Source: Actinomycetes bacterium
Lineage (GTDB): Bacteria > Actinomycetota > Acidimicrobiia > Acidimicrobiales > Palsa-688
Assembly (NCBI GenBank): GCA_021808425.1
Contig: JAKBBS010000105.1
Coordinates: forward strand, 1-11,524
Reading direction: 5' to 3'
DNA length: 11,524 nt
The position numbers were made by a program, and so were the translations under genes. Shown here in pieces: positions 1-6,626 of the stretch. The notes beneath the pieces were generated by a model. That model was not told where the DNA came from. It saw nothing but the letters and a program-made list of their open reading frames with translations, and searched no databases. Each line of letters begins with the position of its first letter. Position 1 is the stretch's first letter.

Positions 1-65
1 TTTGAAGGCGCAAGCGACGTTGCACCCGAACGCCGGGGTGTCCCGACCCTTAAGCGCGCTCTAAG

Positions 66-73
66 CTAGCCTG
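66..73 (+). promoter_or_regulatory. Putative -10 element (CTAGCCTG) upstream of the glycosidase-like gene
   Basis: The octamer CTAGCCTG contains TAGCCT (67-72), a TAnnnT-type actinobacterial -10 hexamer. The same octamer lies before the YceI gene at 1512-1519, and related ones lie at 3990 and 5166. A transcript would start near 79-80. No convincing -35 box is visible. This is a call from pattern and position only. Confidence 0.4.
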
Positions 74-81
74 TGACGAGA

Positions 82-150
82 ATGAGGAAATGCAACGAGG
101 TGACTCCTCTGGCGGACCGTCGAGAACTTCGCAAGATGTCAGTCTCTTGA
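82..150 (+). CDS. Possible 22-residue leader peptide ORF
   Basis: An ATG at 82 opens a 22-codon frame ending in TGA at 148-150, just before the glycosidase-like gene. It begins nine bases after the TAGCCT hexamer, so it would be almost the first codon of a transcript made from that element. The peptide starts MRKCNEV and has no recognisable motif, no run of one regulatory amino acid and no attenuator-like hairpin after it. It may be a translated upstream ORF that tunes the next gene, or chance. I cannot tell which, and no function is proposed. Confidence 0.2.
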   Translation: MRKCNEVTPLADRRELRKMSVS

Positions 151-196
151 AGACGTCTTGCTGGCTTTCGCTTCGATCGACACGGGACCGTCGCTG

Positions 197-1450
197 ATGG
201 CGCGCCGATCAGGGTCACTGATCCCTGAACGCTACCTCGCGTTGCACGACGACGACCTGGATTCACCCGAATTCAGCGCTCGGCGGCCCCGCGGGCAGAG
301 ACCCCGGGCTCACACACCAAAGCGGCGCTTTCGCAGATTGCGCTACCTGATTGTGATCCCCCTACTCGGGTTCTTCTTGTTTGTGTGGTCGTTCCTCGGC
401 GCTCTGAGCGCACCCGGAAATCAGAGCCTCACCGCGAAATGGGCGGACTGGTTCCGTGCCCACCACATGGCGTTTGTCATAAACCCTCTCGAAGCGGCTT
501 ATTACAGTCATACTGCACCCGCAAAGGGCGGCGCGCCGAAAGCCCTGAACGCCATCCCGAAGACGGTTCCGATCACTGCGAGCAACGCCGCTCCGAAGGC
601 TGTAGCTCTGCCGAAACCGGCGAATGTGCCATTGGTGGTCAGCCCGGCGCTGCCAGGTGAAGGCCAGTGGCAGCCAGTCGGCCCCTCGGTAAGCGGGCAG
701 GTCGCGATGTACGAGGCACAGTTCCGGGCTGACACCGTTTACACCAGCGAGATCACGACAGCTGTGTGGATGGATCCCAAGCTCCTCCACCTCTCGCTCA
801 TCCCCGGCCTCACCGAGCCGGGTGGCACGTGGTCACATCCCCCCTACGTCACACCGGCCGAGCTGCCGAGCACGATCGCAGCTTTTAACGGCGGGTTCCG
901 CTTCCAGGACGCGAACGGAGGCTTCTACCTCGACGGAAAGACGGCGGTCCCCCTTCGCACCGGCGCTGCGTCGCTGGTCTTCTACAAGAACGGTTCGGTC
1001 AATGTCGGCGCTTGGGGCAGCGAAGTCACCATGACCCCGAATGTCGTTTCGGTCCTGCAGAATCTCGTTCCGATGGTCGACAACGGCCAGGTAGCCGCGT
1101 CGGCGACCTACAACGACACGACCGTTTGGGGCGCCACGCTGGGGGCTTCCGTGGTGGTCGCACGTTCCGGCGTCGGCGTTACCGCCAACGGGGCGCTCGT
1201 CTACGTAGCCGGTCCTGCCCTCACCGCCCGAACCCTCGCAGAGTCCCTACAGCGGGCTGGGGCGGTCCGGGCGATGACGCTTGACATCAACCCTGAGTGG
1301 GTGACCTTCAACTTCTTCAACCACCCGAACCCGGCCAACCCGTCACAAGTTCAGCCGCAGAAGCTCTACCCCCAGATGCAGCGTCCAGCAACCCGCTACC
1401 TCGGTCCGACCAAGGAATCGCGGGACTTCATCACGGTCTCGCTGCCTTAG
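197..1450 (+). CDS. Membrane-anchored phosphodiester-glycosidase (NAGPA-like) domain protein
   Basis: From ATG 197 the product has 417 residues. A basic N-terminal stretch (HTPKRRFRRLR) precedes one hydrophobic segment (YLIVIPLLGFFLFVWSFLGAL), so the protein is probably anchored in the membrane with its bulk outside. An Ala/Pro/Lys-rich linker follows. The C-terminal half resembles the phosphodiester glycosidase (NAGPA, PF09992) fold: the FNGGF motif, then DANGGFYLDGK, then LVPMVDNGQ, and near the end AMTLDINPEW, which stands where many members have an LDGGGS-like turn. Family members cleave sugar phosphodiesters, but the substrate here is unknown. Start choice: the frame can also begin at TTG 158, 13 codons earlier. 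ATG 197 has a weak GGGA nine bases upstream, while TTG 158 has only GAAG. It is followed on the same strand by the YceI gene after 135 bases, which has its own promoter-like element. Confidence 0.75.
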   Translation: MARRSGSLIPERYLALHDDDLDSPEFSARRPRGQRPRAHTPKRRFRRLRYLIVIPLLGFFLFVWSFLGALSAPGNQSLTAKWADWFRAHHMAFVINPLEAAYYSHTAPAKGGAPKALNAIPKTVPITASNAAPKAVALPKPANVPLVVSPALPGEGQWQPVGPSVSGQVAMYEAQFRADTVYTSEITTAVWMDPKLLHLSLIPGLTEPGGTWSHPPYVTPAELPSTIAAFNGGFRFQDANGGFYLDGKTAVPLRTGAASLVFYKNGSVNVGAWGSEVTMTPNVVSVLQNLVPMVDNGQVAASATYNDTTVWGATLGASVVVARSGVGVTANGALVYVAGPALTARTLAESLQRAGAVRAMTLDINPEWVTFNFFNHPNPANPSQVQPQKLYPQMQRPATRYLGPTKESRDFITVSLP

Positions 1451-1511
1451 AAGCCGGAGAGCTCCCAGATACCTCTGACGGTCTCTTAAGCGAACGTTCA
1501 TCCTCGGTTAC

Positions 1512-1519
1512 CTAGCCTG
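1512..1519 (+). promoter_or_regulatory. Putative -10 element (CTAGCCTG) upstream of the YceI gene
   Basis: This is the same octamer as at 66-73, again followed by ACG after the TG. It would start a transcript near 1525, giving a leader of about 60 bases that holds a hairpin (1530-1560) and a good ribosome binding site (1571-1577). CTTAAG at 1485-1490 lies upstream but is too far away for a standard -35 box. Confidence 0.4.
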
Positions 1520-1529
1520 ACGCCTTCCG

Positions 1530-1560
1530 CTTCGAGCAGGCGCCGAGCCTGCCGGCGAAG
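1530..1560 (+). other. Stem-loop in the leader of the YceI gene
   Basis: GCAGGC (1536-1541) and GCCTGC (1547-1552) form a perfect 6-bp stem around a GCCGA loop. Outer arms CTTCG (1530-1534) and CGAAG (1556-1560) can extend it across a small asymmetric bulge. No U-run follows on the plus strand, so it is not a standard terminator for the preceding gene. It would sit at the 5' end of the YceI mRNA, where it could stabilise the transcript or be a protein-binding site. Confidence 0.35.
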
Positions 1561-1570
1561 ACGTTCGAAA

Positions 1571-1577
1571 AAAGGAG
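1571..1577 (+). promoter_or_regulatory. Ribosome binding site of the YceI gene
   Basis: AAAGGAG ends eight bases before the GTG at 1586 and fixes that codon as the start. It is one of the few clear Shine-Dalgarno sequences in the left half of the window, where other genes look leaderless. Confidence 0.75.
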
Positions 1578-1585
1578 ATCGTGCT

Positions 1586-2428
1586 GTGAAATTTGTTCGT
1601 GGGCGGCTGCGTTGGATCATAGGAGCTGCCACGGCGTTGATCGCACTCGCCGTGGGCGGTCCTTTCGTCTTCATCCACTTCATCGAGGGCTCGTCGCCGG
1701 CGAAGCTTTCGCTGCCAGCGGTCTCAGGGACATCGTCCACCACTGCCGGAAGTGCTTCAAGTTCGTCGCCGACCGGGGCAGTGACGAGCGCCGCCGTAGT
1801 CACTGGGAAGTGGAACGTGGGGTCTGGCTCGGTTGCGGGCTACCGGGTCGGGGAGGTGCTTCTCGGCCAGAGCACGACTGCGGTAGGGCGGACGAGCAAG
1901 GTTTGGGGTTCGCTGACAGTCTCGGGCGCGTCAGTAACGGCAGCAAGCTTCGGGGTGGACATGTCTAGCGTCGTCAGTGATCAATCCGCGCGCAACTCGC
2001 AGTTTCGCGGACGGATCATGGATGTGGCCGCTTATCCCACAGCGACCTTCCAACTGACTTCCCCGATCCATCTCGGGTCGATCCCGGCGGTTTCGACTTC
2101 GCGAAGTTACGCTGCTAGCGGGAACCTCGACATGCACGGTGTCACTGCCCCGGTGTCGTTTGCCGTGTCAGCTGAGCGGACATCCACGTCACTCGAAGTG
2201 CTTGCGGATATCCCTATCTCGTTCGCCACGTGGCACATCTCGAATCCGAGTATCGGTGGCCTCGTGACCACTCAAAGCTCGGGGACCTTGGAGGTGCTGC
2301 TCATCCTGACGAAGGGCGCCGGGAACCCGGTGGCGACCGGGTCGTCGTCGAGTGGTGGATTCGGCGGTGGCTCGCCAATCACGGTCCCTTCGACAACTGT
2401 TCCGCCATTGACCGTTCCGGCGGCCTGA
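1586..2428 (+). CDS. Membrane-anchored YceI-family protein
   Basis: The 280-residue product starts with a short basic stretch and one hydrophobic helix (about residues 9-31, IIGAATALIALAVGG onward), so it is exported or anchored. A Ser/Thr-rich linker (about 45-70) follows. Residues about 74-243 form a YceI domain: GKWNVGSGSVAGYRV, the NSQFRGRIMDVAAYPTATF block, the LDMHGVTAPVSF motif and a final LEVLLILTK strand. YceI proteins are lipocalin-like barrels that bind polyisoprenoid or other amphiphilic lipids; the ligand here is unknown. After the domain comes an unusual Ser/Gly then Thr/Pro tail (about 248-280). The GTG start is set by AAAGGAG. The last 157 bases overlap the 3' end of the oppositely directed mannosyltransferase gene. 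The domain assignment is secure; the physiological role is not. Confidence 0.9.
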   Translation: MKFVRGRLRWIIGAATALIALAVGGPFVFIHFIEGSSPAKLSLPAVSGTSSTTAGSASSSSPTGAVTSAAVVTGKWNVGSGSVAGYRVGEVLLGQSTTAVGRTSKVWGSLTVSGASVTAASFGVDMSSVVSDQSARNSQFRGRIMDVAAYPTATFQLTSPIHLGSIPAVSTSRSYAASGNLDMHGVTAPVSFAVSAERTSTSLEVLADIPISFATWHISNPSIGGLVTTQSSGTLEVLLILTKGAGNPVATGSSSSGGFGGGSPITVPSTTVPPLTVPAA

Positions 2429-3924
2429 AGCGTTCGAGACAGCGTCTTGCTTCGCCGAGCGACGAGCACGTACGCTCCGACGCCCAGCCACAAAGAAGCG
2501 AAGAGCCACGACAACGAGAGCGGCGGGAGCACCTCACCATCGGGGCCAAGCGCGACAGCGCTCAGAAGGACGCCAACCGTCAAAACGCCGGAGGACGCCT
2601 TCACAGCTGCGGTCGCGGCGAGCACCACAAGGCCCCACGTCAGGTACCACGGCCAAAGCGCTGGCGCCGCAACAGCCGCCAGCAACATCACCGACGCAGA
2701 AGTCGACACGAGCGAATCGCGCCGACATCGAACGGCGAGCGTGACACATAATGTGACAGCACCTATTTCCAACAGATACCATGTAAAATGTTGGGCTGAA
2801 CCTGTCGTCACGTGAACTCCGATCAAACGGAGTGCCGCCGCTTCGACCACACCGAAAGCCGACGCCGGCGTGGAGGCGATGAACCCGCCCGTCGGGGTAA
2901 GCAGAACCGACGGCTTCGCCCATCCGAACCCGATCCCGGTGGCGACGCTGACGGCCACCACGGTGACAAAAGCGGCCACCGCCGAGGCCATGCTGCGATG
3001 CAGTGCGTGCTCGCCGGCCGGCCTTCCTTTTACCCACGCAACGGCGAGTAGGAGGCACACCGCTGCAGCCGGTAGTTTGACCATCGCCGCTGCGGCGGCC
3101 AGCGAGATCGCCGCCGGGAAAGCCCACCTGTTCGTCGATGCCTCTGTTGCGAAATGGAGAGCTGTGACGACAAGGCCGATCATCAGCGCGTCGTTGTGGC
3201 CCGCCGAAAGCAGGTCGAACATGGTCAGCGGGCTGAGCACGCCGAACCAGAGCGCCACCCGAGCGTCCACCCCATGGGACCGGGCGAGTCTCGGAAGGAA
3301 GATGAACGTCAGCACAACCCCGAGGAGTGACGGCACCCTGACCATCAACGCTGCCGTCATGAGGTCGCGGCCTGCGACGTCGAGCAGCCTCGTCGCACTC
3401 CAAAGGAACAGCGGGCCGTACGGCGCCACGGTGTCACGCCAAATAGGCGAGACTGCATCCACGAACGTCCGGCCACCCGGAGATCCGATCAGCGCCAGAG
3501 GCCCATTCGTGTACGGGCTCAGTCCTACAGCTGAGAGCCTCGCCTGCGCGATGTAGCTGTACATGTCCCGGCTGAACATCGGAGGTCCGACTACCAGTGG
3601 CAACGCCCACGCAACAGCTGGGACACCGAGAAGGCTCGGCCGGGATCCGCTACCAGCCCGCAGCCGCGCGCCGACTGCCACCCACGCGACCAGGACTGCT
3701 GCAAGGCCCGCATCTGCTGCCACTTGCTGTACCGCGACGCCGACTGCGGAAGTCGGAAGCCCGAACCACCAGCGGAGATGGACTCCGTCGAAGTGCGACA
3801 GCAGAGCGGGACCTGTCAGCGACAGTAGCGTCGTGCCGAGGAAACCTAGGACGACCCACCGCCATCCGATGTCCGACGAAACCGCCACGATCCACGAACG
3901 GCGGGGTGCGGTTCGCGTTGCCAA
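2272..3924 (-). CDS. Polytopic GT-C mannosyltransferase, MptB-type (polyprenol-phosphomannose-dependent alpha-1,6)
   Basis: The 550-residue product is a multi-pass membrane protein with many hydrophobic segments between about residues 22 and 495. The first large outside loop carries PPMFSRDMYSYIAQARL (Asp120), then GLSPYTNGP and WRDTVAPYGPLFLW. This block is typical of actinobacterial MptA/MptB enzymes, which use polyprenyl-phosphate mannose to extend the alpha-1,6-mannan core of lipomannan-type lipoglycans on the outer face of the membrane. The Asp in the loop is the likely catalytic base. The TTG at 3924 is the furthest possible start, because an in-frame TGA lies at 3930-3928. No Shine-Dalgarno sequence is seen, but TAACCT (3938-3933) ends eight bases before it, which suggests a leaderless mRNA. 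Residues 499-550 are a Gly/Pro/Val-rich cytoplasmic tail written antisense to the end of the YceI gene. The family is clear; MptB rather than MptA or a paralogue is inference. Confidence 0.85.
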   Translation of the reverse strand: MATRTAPRRSWIVAVSSDIGWRWVVLGFLGTTLLSLTGPALLSHFDGVHLRWWFGLPTSAVGVAVQQVAADAGLAAVLVAWVAVGARLRAGSGSRPSLLGVPAVAWALPLVVGPPMFSRDMYSYIAQARLSAVGLSPYTNGPLALIGSPGGRTFVDAVSPIWRDTVAPYGPLFLWSATRLLDVAGRDLMTAALMVRVPSLLGVVLTFIFLPRLARSHGVDARVALWFGVLSPLTMFDLLSAGHNDALMIGLVVTALHFATEASTNRWAFPAAISLAAAAAMVKLPAAAVCLLLAVAWVKGRPAGEHALHRSMASAVAAFVTVVAVSVATGIGFGWAKPSVLLTPTGGFIASTPASAFGVVEAAALRLIGVHVTTGSAQHFTWYLLEIGAVTLCVTLAVRCRRDSLVSTSASVMLLAAVAAPALWPWYLTWGLVVLAATAAVKASSGVLTVGVLLSAVALGPDGEVLPPLSLSWLFASLWLGVGAYVLVARRSKTLSRTLQAAGTVNGGTVVEGTVIGEPPPNPPLDDDPVATGFPAPFVRMSSTSKVPEL

Positions 3925-3932
3925 GACTCACA

Positions 3933-3938
3933 AGGTTA
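3933..3938 (-). promoter_or_regulatory. Putative -10 element of the mannosyltransferase gene (TAACCT)
   Basis: On the minus strand CTAACCTTG places TAACCT eight bases before the TTG start at 3924. This predicts transcription starting at or within a base or two of the start codon. No good -35 box is seen; its expected place falls on the inverted repeat at 3940-3962. Confidence 0.35.
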
Positions 3939-3939
3939 G

Positions 3940-3962
3940 CCCCGTCGGGCGCTCGGACGGGG
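3940..3962. repeat. Perfect 7-bp inverted repeat between divergent genes
   Basis: CCCCGTC (3940-3946) and GACGGGG (3956-3962) are exact reverse complements around a 9-base centre. The repeat lies in the 78-bp gap between the divergent mannosyltransferase and hydrolase genes and covers the expected -35 region of the mannosyltransferase. It is a candidate operator, but GC-rich repeats of this length can also arise by chance. Confidence 0.3.
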
Positions 3963-3989
3963 TCGACCAAACCGGCGGAGCTTGGCCCG

Positions 3990-3997
3990 CTAGGTTG
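3990..3997 (+). promoter_or_regulatory. Putative -10 element of the hydrolase gene (CTAGGTTG), leaderless arrangement
   Basis: TAGGTT (3991-3996) ends six bases before the ATG at 4003, and no Shine-Dalgarno sequence is present. Transcription starting six to seven bases after the hexamer would begin at the A of the start codon. The same geometry occurs at 5166-5173. Confidence 0.45.
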
Positions 3998-4002
3998 TAG
4001 CG

Positions 4003-5115
4003 ATGCGGTCCTCGAGGGAGAACCGGGTTCGGCTTCTGCTAGCCCTCACAGCGCTCGCCGCCGCCGGGCTGGTCGTCGCCGACCAGTACCACACGTCGCC
4101 GGCGGCGACCGTAGCCGGGACGCAGGTGACGCAGCCGTCGGGTAGCGCAGGGACCGCCGCCACGAAGGCATCGAACCCGCCTGGATCCACTACAGCCTCC
4201 ACTTCGAGTGTCCCGGCGAGCACCTCGACGTCGTCGACTTCGACCACTACCGGCTCACAGCCGGCTACCTACCCGGTGGCGAGCGTCCAACTGTCGATCG
4301 AGGCCCACAACCTGAGCGGCACCACCGTCCCTGTCCCGACAACGGTTTTCTACCCCGACACGTCCGGCGCTGCGCCCCGGCGGTTCCCACTGGTCATCTT
4401 CTCCCCTGGCTTCGACATCGACCCGGCCGTCTACACTCCGCTCATCAGCGCTTGGGTGAAAGCGGGGTTCGTCGTGCCGGTCGTGAGCTATCCCGACACG
4501 CTGCCCGGATCCCCCCTGGTCGAGACCGACATGGTGAACCACCCTTCAGAGTTGTCGCAGGTCATCAGCGACTTCGTCGGCGGGTCACCCTATGTGCCTG
4601 CCAGCCTGTCGGGGATCGTCGATGGGGCATCGGTCGCCGTAGCCGGCCAGTCTGACGGCGGCGATGTGAGCGTCGCGGCGGCGGCCGGTTCGTGCTGCAA
4701 GGACACCCGTATCAAGGCGGCGATAATCCTCTCAGGCGCCGAGCAGACGCTTTACGGTAACAGCTATTTCGCTACTGGCTCGCCTCCGATACTAGTCGTG
4801 CAAGGAGGCCAGGACCCGATCAACGCGCCCTCTTGCAGCGAGCAGATCTACGACGGTGCTCCGCAGCCGCGTTTCTACCTGGCCATACCCGCTGCGAGCC
4901 ACCTGTCCGCCTACACCGCCCCGGTCGGTCCGCAACTACTCGTCACTCGCGCTGTGACAGTAGCTTTCCTCGAAAAGTACCTTTCTGGTGCTGCTATCGG
5001 CTCCGCCGGCCTATCACAGCTCGCAAGTTCTCAGGGTTCAGTTGCCTACATGGTGAGCGGAACCGCAACGGTGCCGATCGTCGGTAACTGCCTCGGGGCG
5101 CCCCCAGGGCCATGA
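4003..5115 (+). CDS. Exported alpha/beta hydrolase with Ser/Thr-rich spacer
   Basis: The 370-residue product has a basic N-terminus and a hydrophobic segment (about residues 9-26, LLLALTALAAAGLVVA) that serves as signal peptide or anchor; there is no lipobox cysteine. Residues about 41-88 are a Ser/Thr/Pro/Gly-rich spacer of the kind that crosses the cell wall. The rest is an alpha/beta hydrolase of the dienelactone hydrolase/chlorophyllase-like type: FSPGF (133-137) fits the oxyanion region, GQSDGG (215-220) is the nucleophile elbow with Ser217, Asp271 lies in VVQGGQDP, and His300 in ASHLSAY completes the triad. Two adjacent cysteines (231-232) follow the elbow. The substrate cannot be read from the sequence; an ester or amide is expected. 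ATG 4003 lacks a Shine-Dalgarno sequence and fits leaderless translation. It is divergent from the mannosyltransferase, which with the signal and spacer suggests envelope work. Confidence 0.85.
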   Translation: MRSSRENRVRLLLALTALAAAGLVVADQYHTSPAATVAGTQVTQPSGSAGTAATKASNPPGSTTASTSSVPASTSTSSTSTTTGSQPATYPVASVQLSIEAHNLSGTTVPVPTTVFYPDTSGAAPRRFPLVIFSPGFDIDPAVYTPLISAWVKAGFVVPVVSYPDTLPGSPLVETDMVNHPSELSQVISDFVGGSPYVPASLSGIVDGASVAVAGQSDGGDVSVAAAAGSCCKDTRIKAAIILSGAEQTLYGNSYFATGSPPILVVQGGQDPINAPSCSEQIYDGAPQPRFYLAIPAASHLSAYTAPVGPQLLVTRAVTVAFLEKYLSGAAIGSAGLSQLASSQGSVAYMVSGTATVPIVGNCLGAPPGP

Positions 5116-5165
5116 CTACTACAGCCCGTTCAGCTGGAGTTAAGCAATCCGGGCCTCGTCACGCA

Positions 5166-5173
5166 CTAGTTTG
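5166..5173 (+). promoter_or_regulatory. Putative -10 element of the methyltransferase gene (CTAGTTTG), leaderless arrangement
   Basis: TAGTTT (5167-5172) ends six bases before the GTG at 5179, the same spacing as at the hydrolase gene. The TAG of the hexamer is also the in-frame stop upstream of this GTG, so translation cannot start earlier. No usable Shine-Dalgarno sequence is seen. Confidence 0.45.
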
Positions 5174-5178
5174 AAGTT

Positions 5179-5904
5179 GTGAAAGATCTTCGATCGGTGC
5201 AGGCACCCGACCGTCGGACCTTGTTCCAAAGTCGTACTTGGAACAGTCGAGCACAAAGCTGGGACCATTCCGCAATGCCCGGCCTGGAAAAAGTTACGCA
5301 GGCAGTCTGCGACAAATCCACACCGCTAGACAATAAGGACGTCGTCGATCTCGGCTCCGGCAGCGGGCAGGTGACGCTCAAGCTCGCACCCGAGGCGCGC
5401 TCGGTGCTCGCCGTCGACTTCAGCGCCGACATGCTGCGGATCCTGTCCGAACGGGCCGCCGAGCAGGGCCTCGACAACGTCAGCACGCAGCTGAGCACGC
5501 TCCAGGCTCTCCGTCTCCCGGACAACAGCCTCGACCTCGTCGTGTCCAACTACGCACTTCACCACCTCCGCCACCCCGAGAAGGTGGAGCTCCTCGGCCG
5601 CTGCGCCCAGTGGCTTCGCCCCGGCGGGCGGATCGTGGTCGGTGACATGATGTTCGGCCTCACCGGCGACGCGCAGGGCCGTCAGATCATCGCCGGGAAG
5701 GTTCGCGCGATCGCGAAGCGCGGCCCGGCGGGTTGGTGGCGGATAGCGAAGAACGCCTGGAAGATGATCGTTGCCCGCCAGGAATGCCCGGAGCCGATCG
5801 ACTCTTGGGAGTCGATGCTCGCCGACGCAGGATTCATCATGGTCGAGTCGGGCAGGGTCGTCGCGGAGGCAGCGTTCGTGGCTGGACTTCTGCCGGAGAG
5901 TTGA
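5179..5904 (+). CDS. Class I SAM-dependent methyltransferase (UbiE/Methyltransf_11 type)
   Basis: The 241-residue protein is cytosolic. N-terminal RTWNSRAQSWDH resembles the short helix that closes the active site in this group and supports the GTG start over the later ATG at 5275. Motif I is DLGSGSG (57-63), the SAM-binding glycine loop; the acidic residue that holds the SAM ribose is Asp80 in LAVDFSADML. PDNSLDLVVSNYALHHL (114-130) is motif II/III, and LRPGGRIVVGDMMFG (146-160) follows. Small-molecule methylation, for example of a quinone, lipid or natural product, is typical; the substrate is unknown. The C-terminal part (TGDAQGRQIIAGKVRAIAKRG onward) probably shapes the acceptor pocket. 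The stop overlaps the likely start of the following GNAT gene, so the two are probably co-transcribed. Confidence 0.88.
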   Translation: MKDLRSVQAPDRRTLFQSRTWNSRAQSWDHSAMPGLEKVTQAVCDKSTPLDNKDVVDLGSGSGQVTLKLAPEARSVLAVDFSADMLRILSERAAEQGLDNVSTQLSTLQALRLPDNSLDLVVSNYALHHLRHPEKVELLGRCAQWLRPGGRIVVGDMMFGLTGDAQGRQIIAGKVRAIAKRGPAGWWRIAKNAWKMIVARQECPEPIDSWESMLADAGFIMVESGRVVAEAAFVAGLLPES

Positions 5905-6599
5905 ACGACACCGGCGTCCAACGGCGCCCTCCGGTAGGCGCGCTGCGTCTCGACGAATGCGAACGATCAGCGCTTATACATCGGGACGCCCTCGGGATGG
6001 AATTCCTTGCGCGCTTCGGGCTGCCTTTCCTCGCTGCGTATCATCGAGCGTGGGTGCGAAGCCCCGCCGGTCTGGCATTGGCAGCCCGAGACGACGAAGG
6101 CAACCTGGTCGGTGTCCTCCTCGGCTCCTTGGACCCGGCCGCTCACTATCGCGCGATGCTTCGCAACTCGGGGGCCGAGATCGCCGTCCGGATGGTTGGG
6201 GCTGCCGCCTCGCGCCCGCACCTCGCAAAGGAGCTTGCCGTCACGCGCGCCCGACGATACAGCCGAGCCCTCTGGCGACATTTGCAAAGCCGGGTAACAA
6301 ACCGAGGAGCGCGCTCCACAGATTCGGCCGCTCCGCCTAGCGCGACCGTAGGGGAGGTCACCCACCTGATGGTCGACCCCGCTTCGCAGCGAAGCGGTGC
6401 GGGGCGGGCCTTGATCGACCGGACTACCGAGCTCGCCCGAGCCGACGGCCTGGCGAAGCTGACCCTGGTCACTCCGCCCGATCTGGCCGCACGGAGTTTC
6501 TACGAGGCCCTCGGTTGGGTTTCGGGCGACGAGGTGCTAAGCAAGAGCGGGGAGCGGTTCGTGTCCTACACGCTGAACCTGTCGGATCCCCAAGACTGA
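5901..6599 (+). CDS. GNAT-family N-acetyltransferase
   Basis: From TTG 5901 the product has 232 residues. The GNAT core is visible: LARFGLPFLAAYHRAW (36-51), a strand pair LALAARDDEGNLVGVLLGSLD (58-78), then THLMVDPASQRSGAGRALI (154-172), in which QRSGAG is the acetyl-CoA pyrophosphate-binding Q/RxxGxG/A loop, and AARSFYEALGWV (196-207), which is motif B. About 70 residues (79-148), partly basic and predicted helical, are inserted between the beta strands, more than in a minimal GNAT. The substrate is unknown. The frame is open upstream to 5733, but that part runs inside the methyltransferase gene and looks like a shadow. TTG 5901 overlaps the methyltransferase stop (TTGA) and has GGAG just upstream; ATG 5997 would cut into the conserved N-terminal region. 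Confidence 0.8.
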   Translation: MNDTGVQRRPPVGALRLDECERSALIHRDALGMEFLARFGLPFLAAYHRAWVRSPAGLALAARDDEGNLVGVLLGSLDPAAHYRAMLRNSGAEIAVRMVGAAASRPHLAKELAVTRARRYSRALWRHLQSRVTNRGARSTDSAAPPSATVGEVTHLMVDPASQRSGAGRALIDRTTELARADGLAKLTLVTPPDLAARSFYEALGWVSGDEVLSKSGERFVSYTLNLSDPQD

Positions 6600-6626
6600 C
6601 GGCGCAGACCTGCGTCCGCGTGACGG

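Noticed and set aside
1485..1519. CTTAAG as a -35 box for the CTAGCCTG elements
   Set aside because: CTTAAG occurs 17 bases before the octamer at 66 but 27 before the one at 1512, so the spacing is inconsistent.
1530..1560. Rho-independent terminator after the glycosidase-like gene
   Set aside because: The stem-loop has no following U-run on the plus strand and lies after the presumed promoter of the next gene.
2534..3403. 289-codon minus-strand ORF in another frame
   Set aside because: It lies wholly inside the mannosyltransferase gene and its Arg/Gly/Ser-rich translation has no membrane segments or motifs.
5096..5110. GGGGCGCCCC palindrome at the end of the hydrolase gene
   Set aside because: It has no loop and lies in coding sequence; GC-rich codons explain it.
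5733..5900. Longer start for the GNAT protein
   Set aside because: The extra 56 residues are Arg/Gly-rich and encoded inside the methyltransferase gene; the GNAT-like sequence begins only after 5901.
6600..6626. Bidirectional terminator between the convergent GNAT and GntR genes
   Set aside because: Only a CGCA/TGCG stem of about 4 bp can be formed and there is no T-run on either side.
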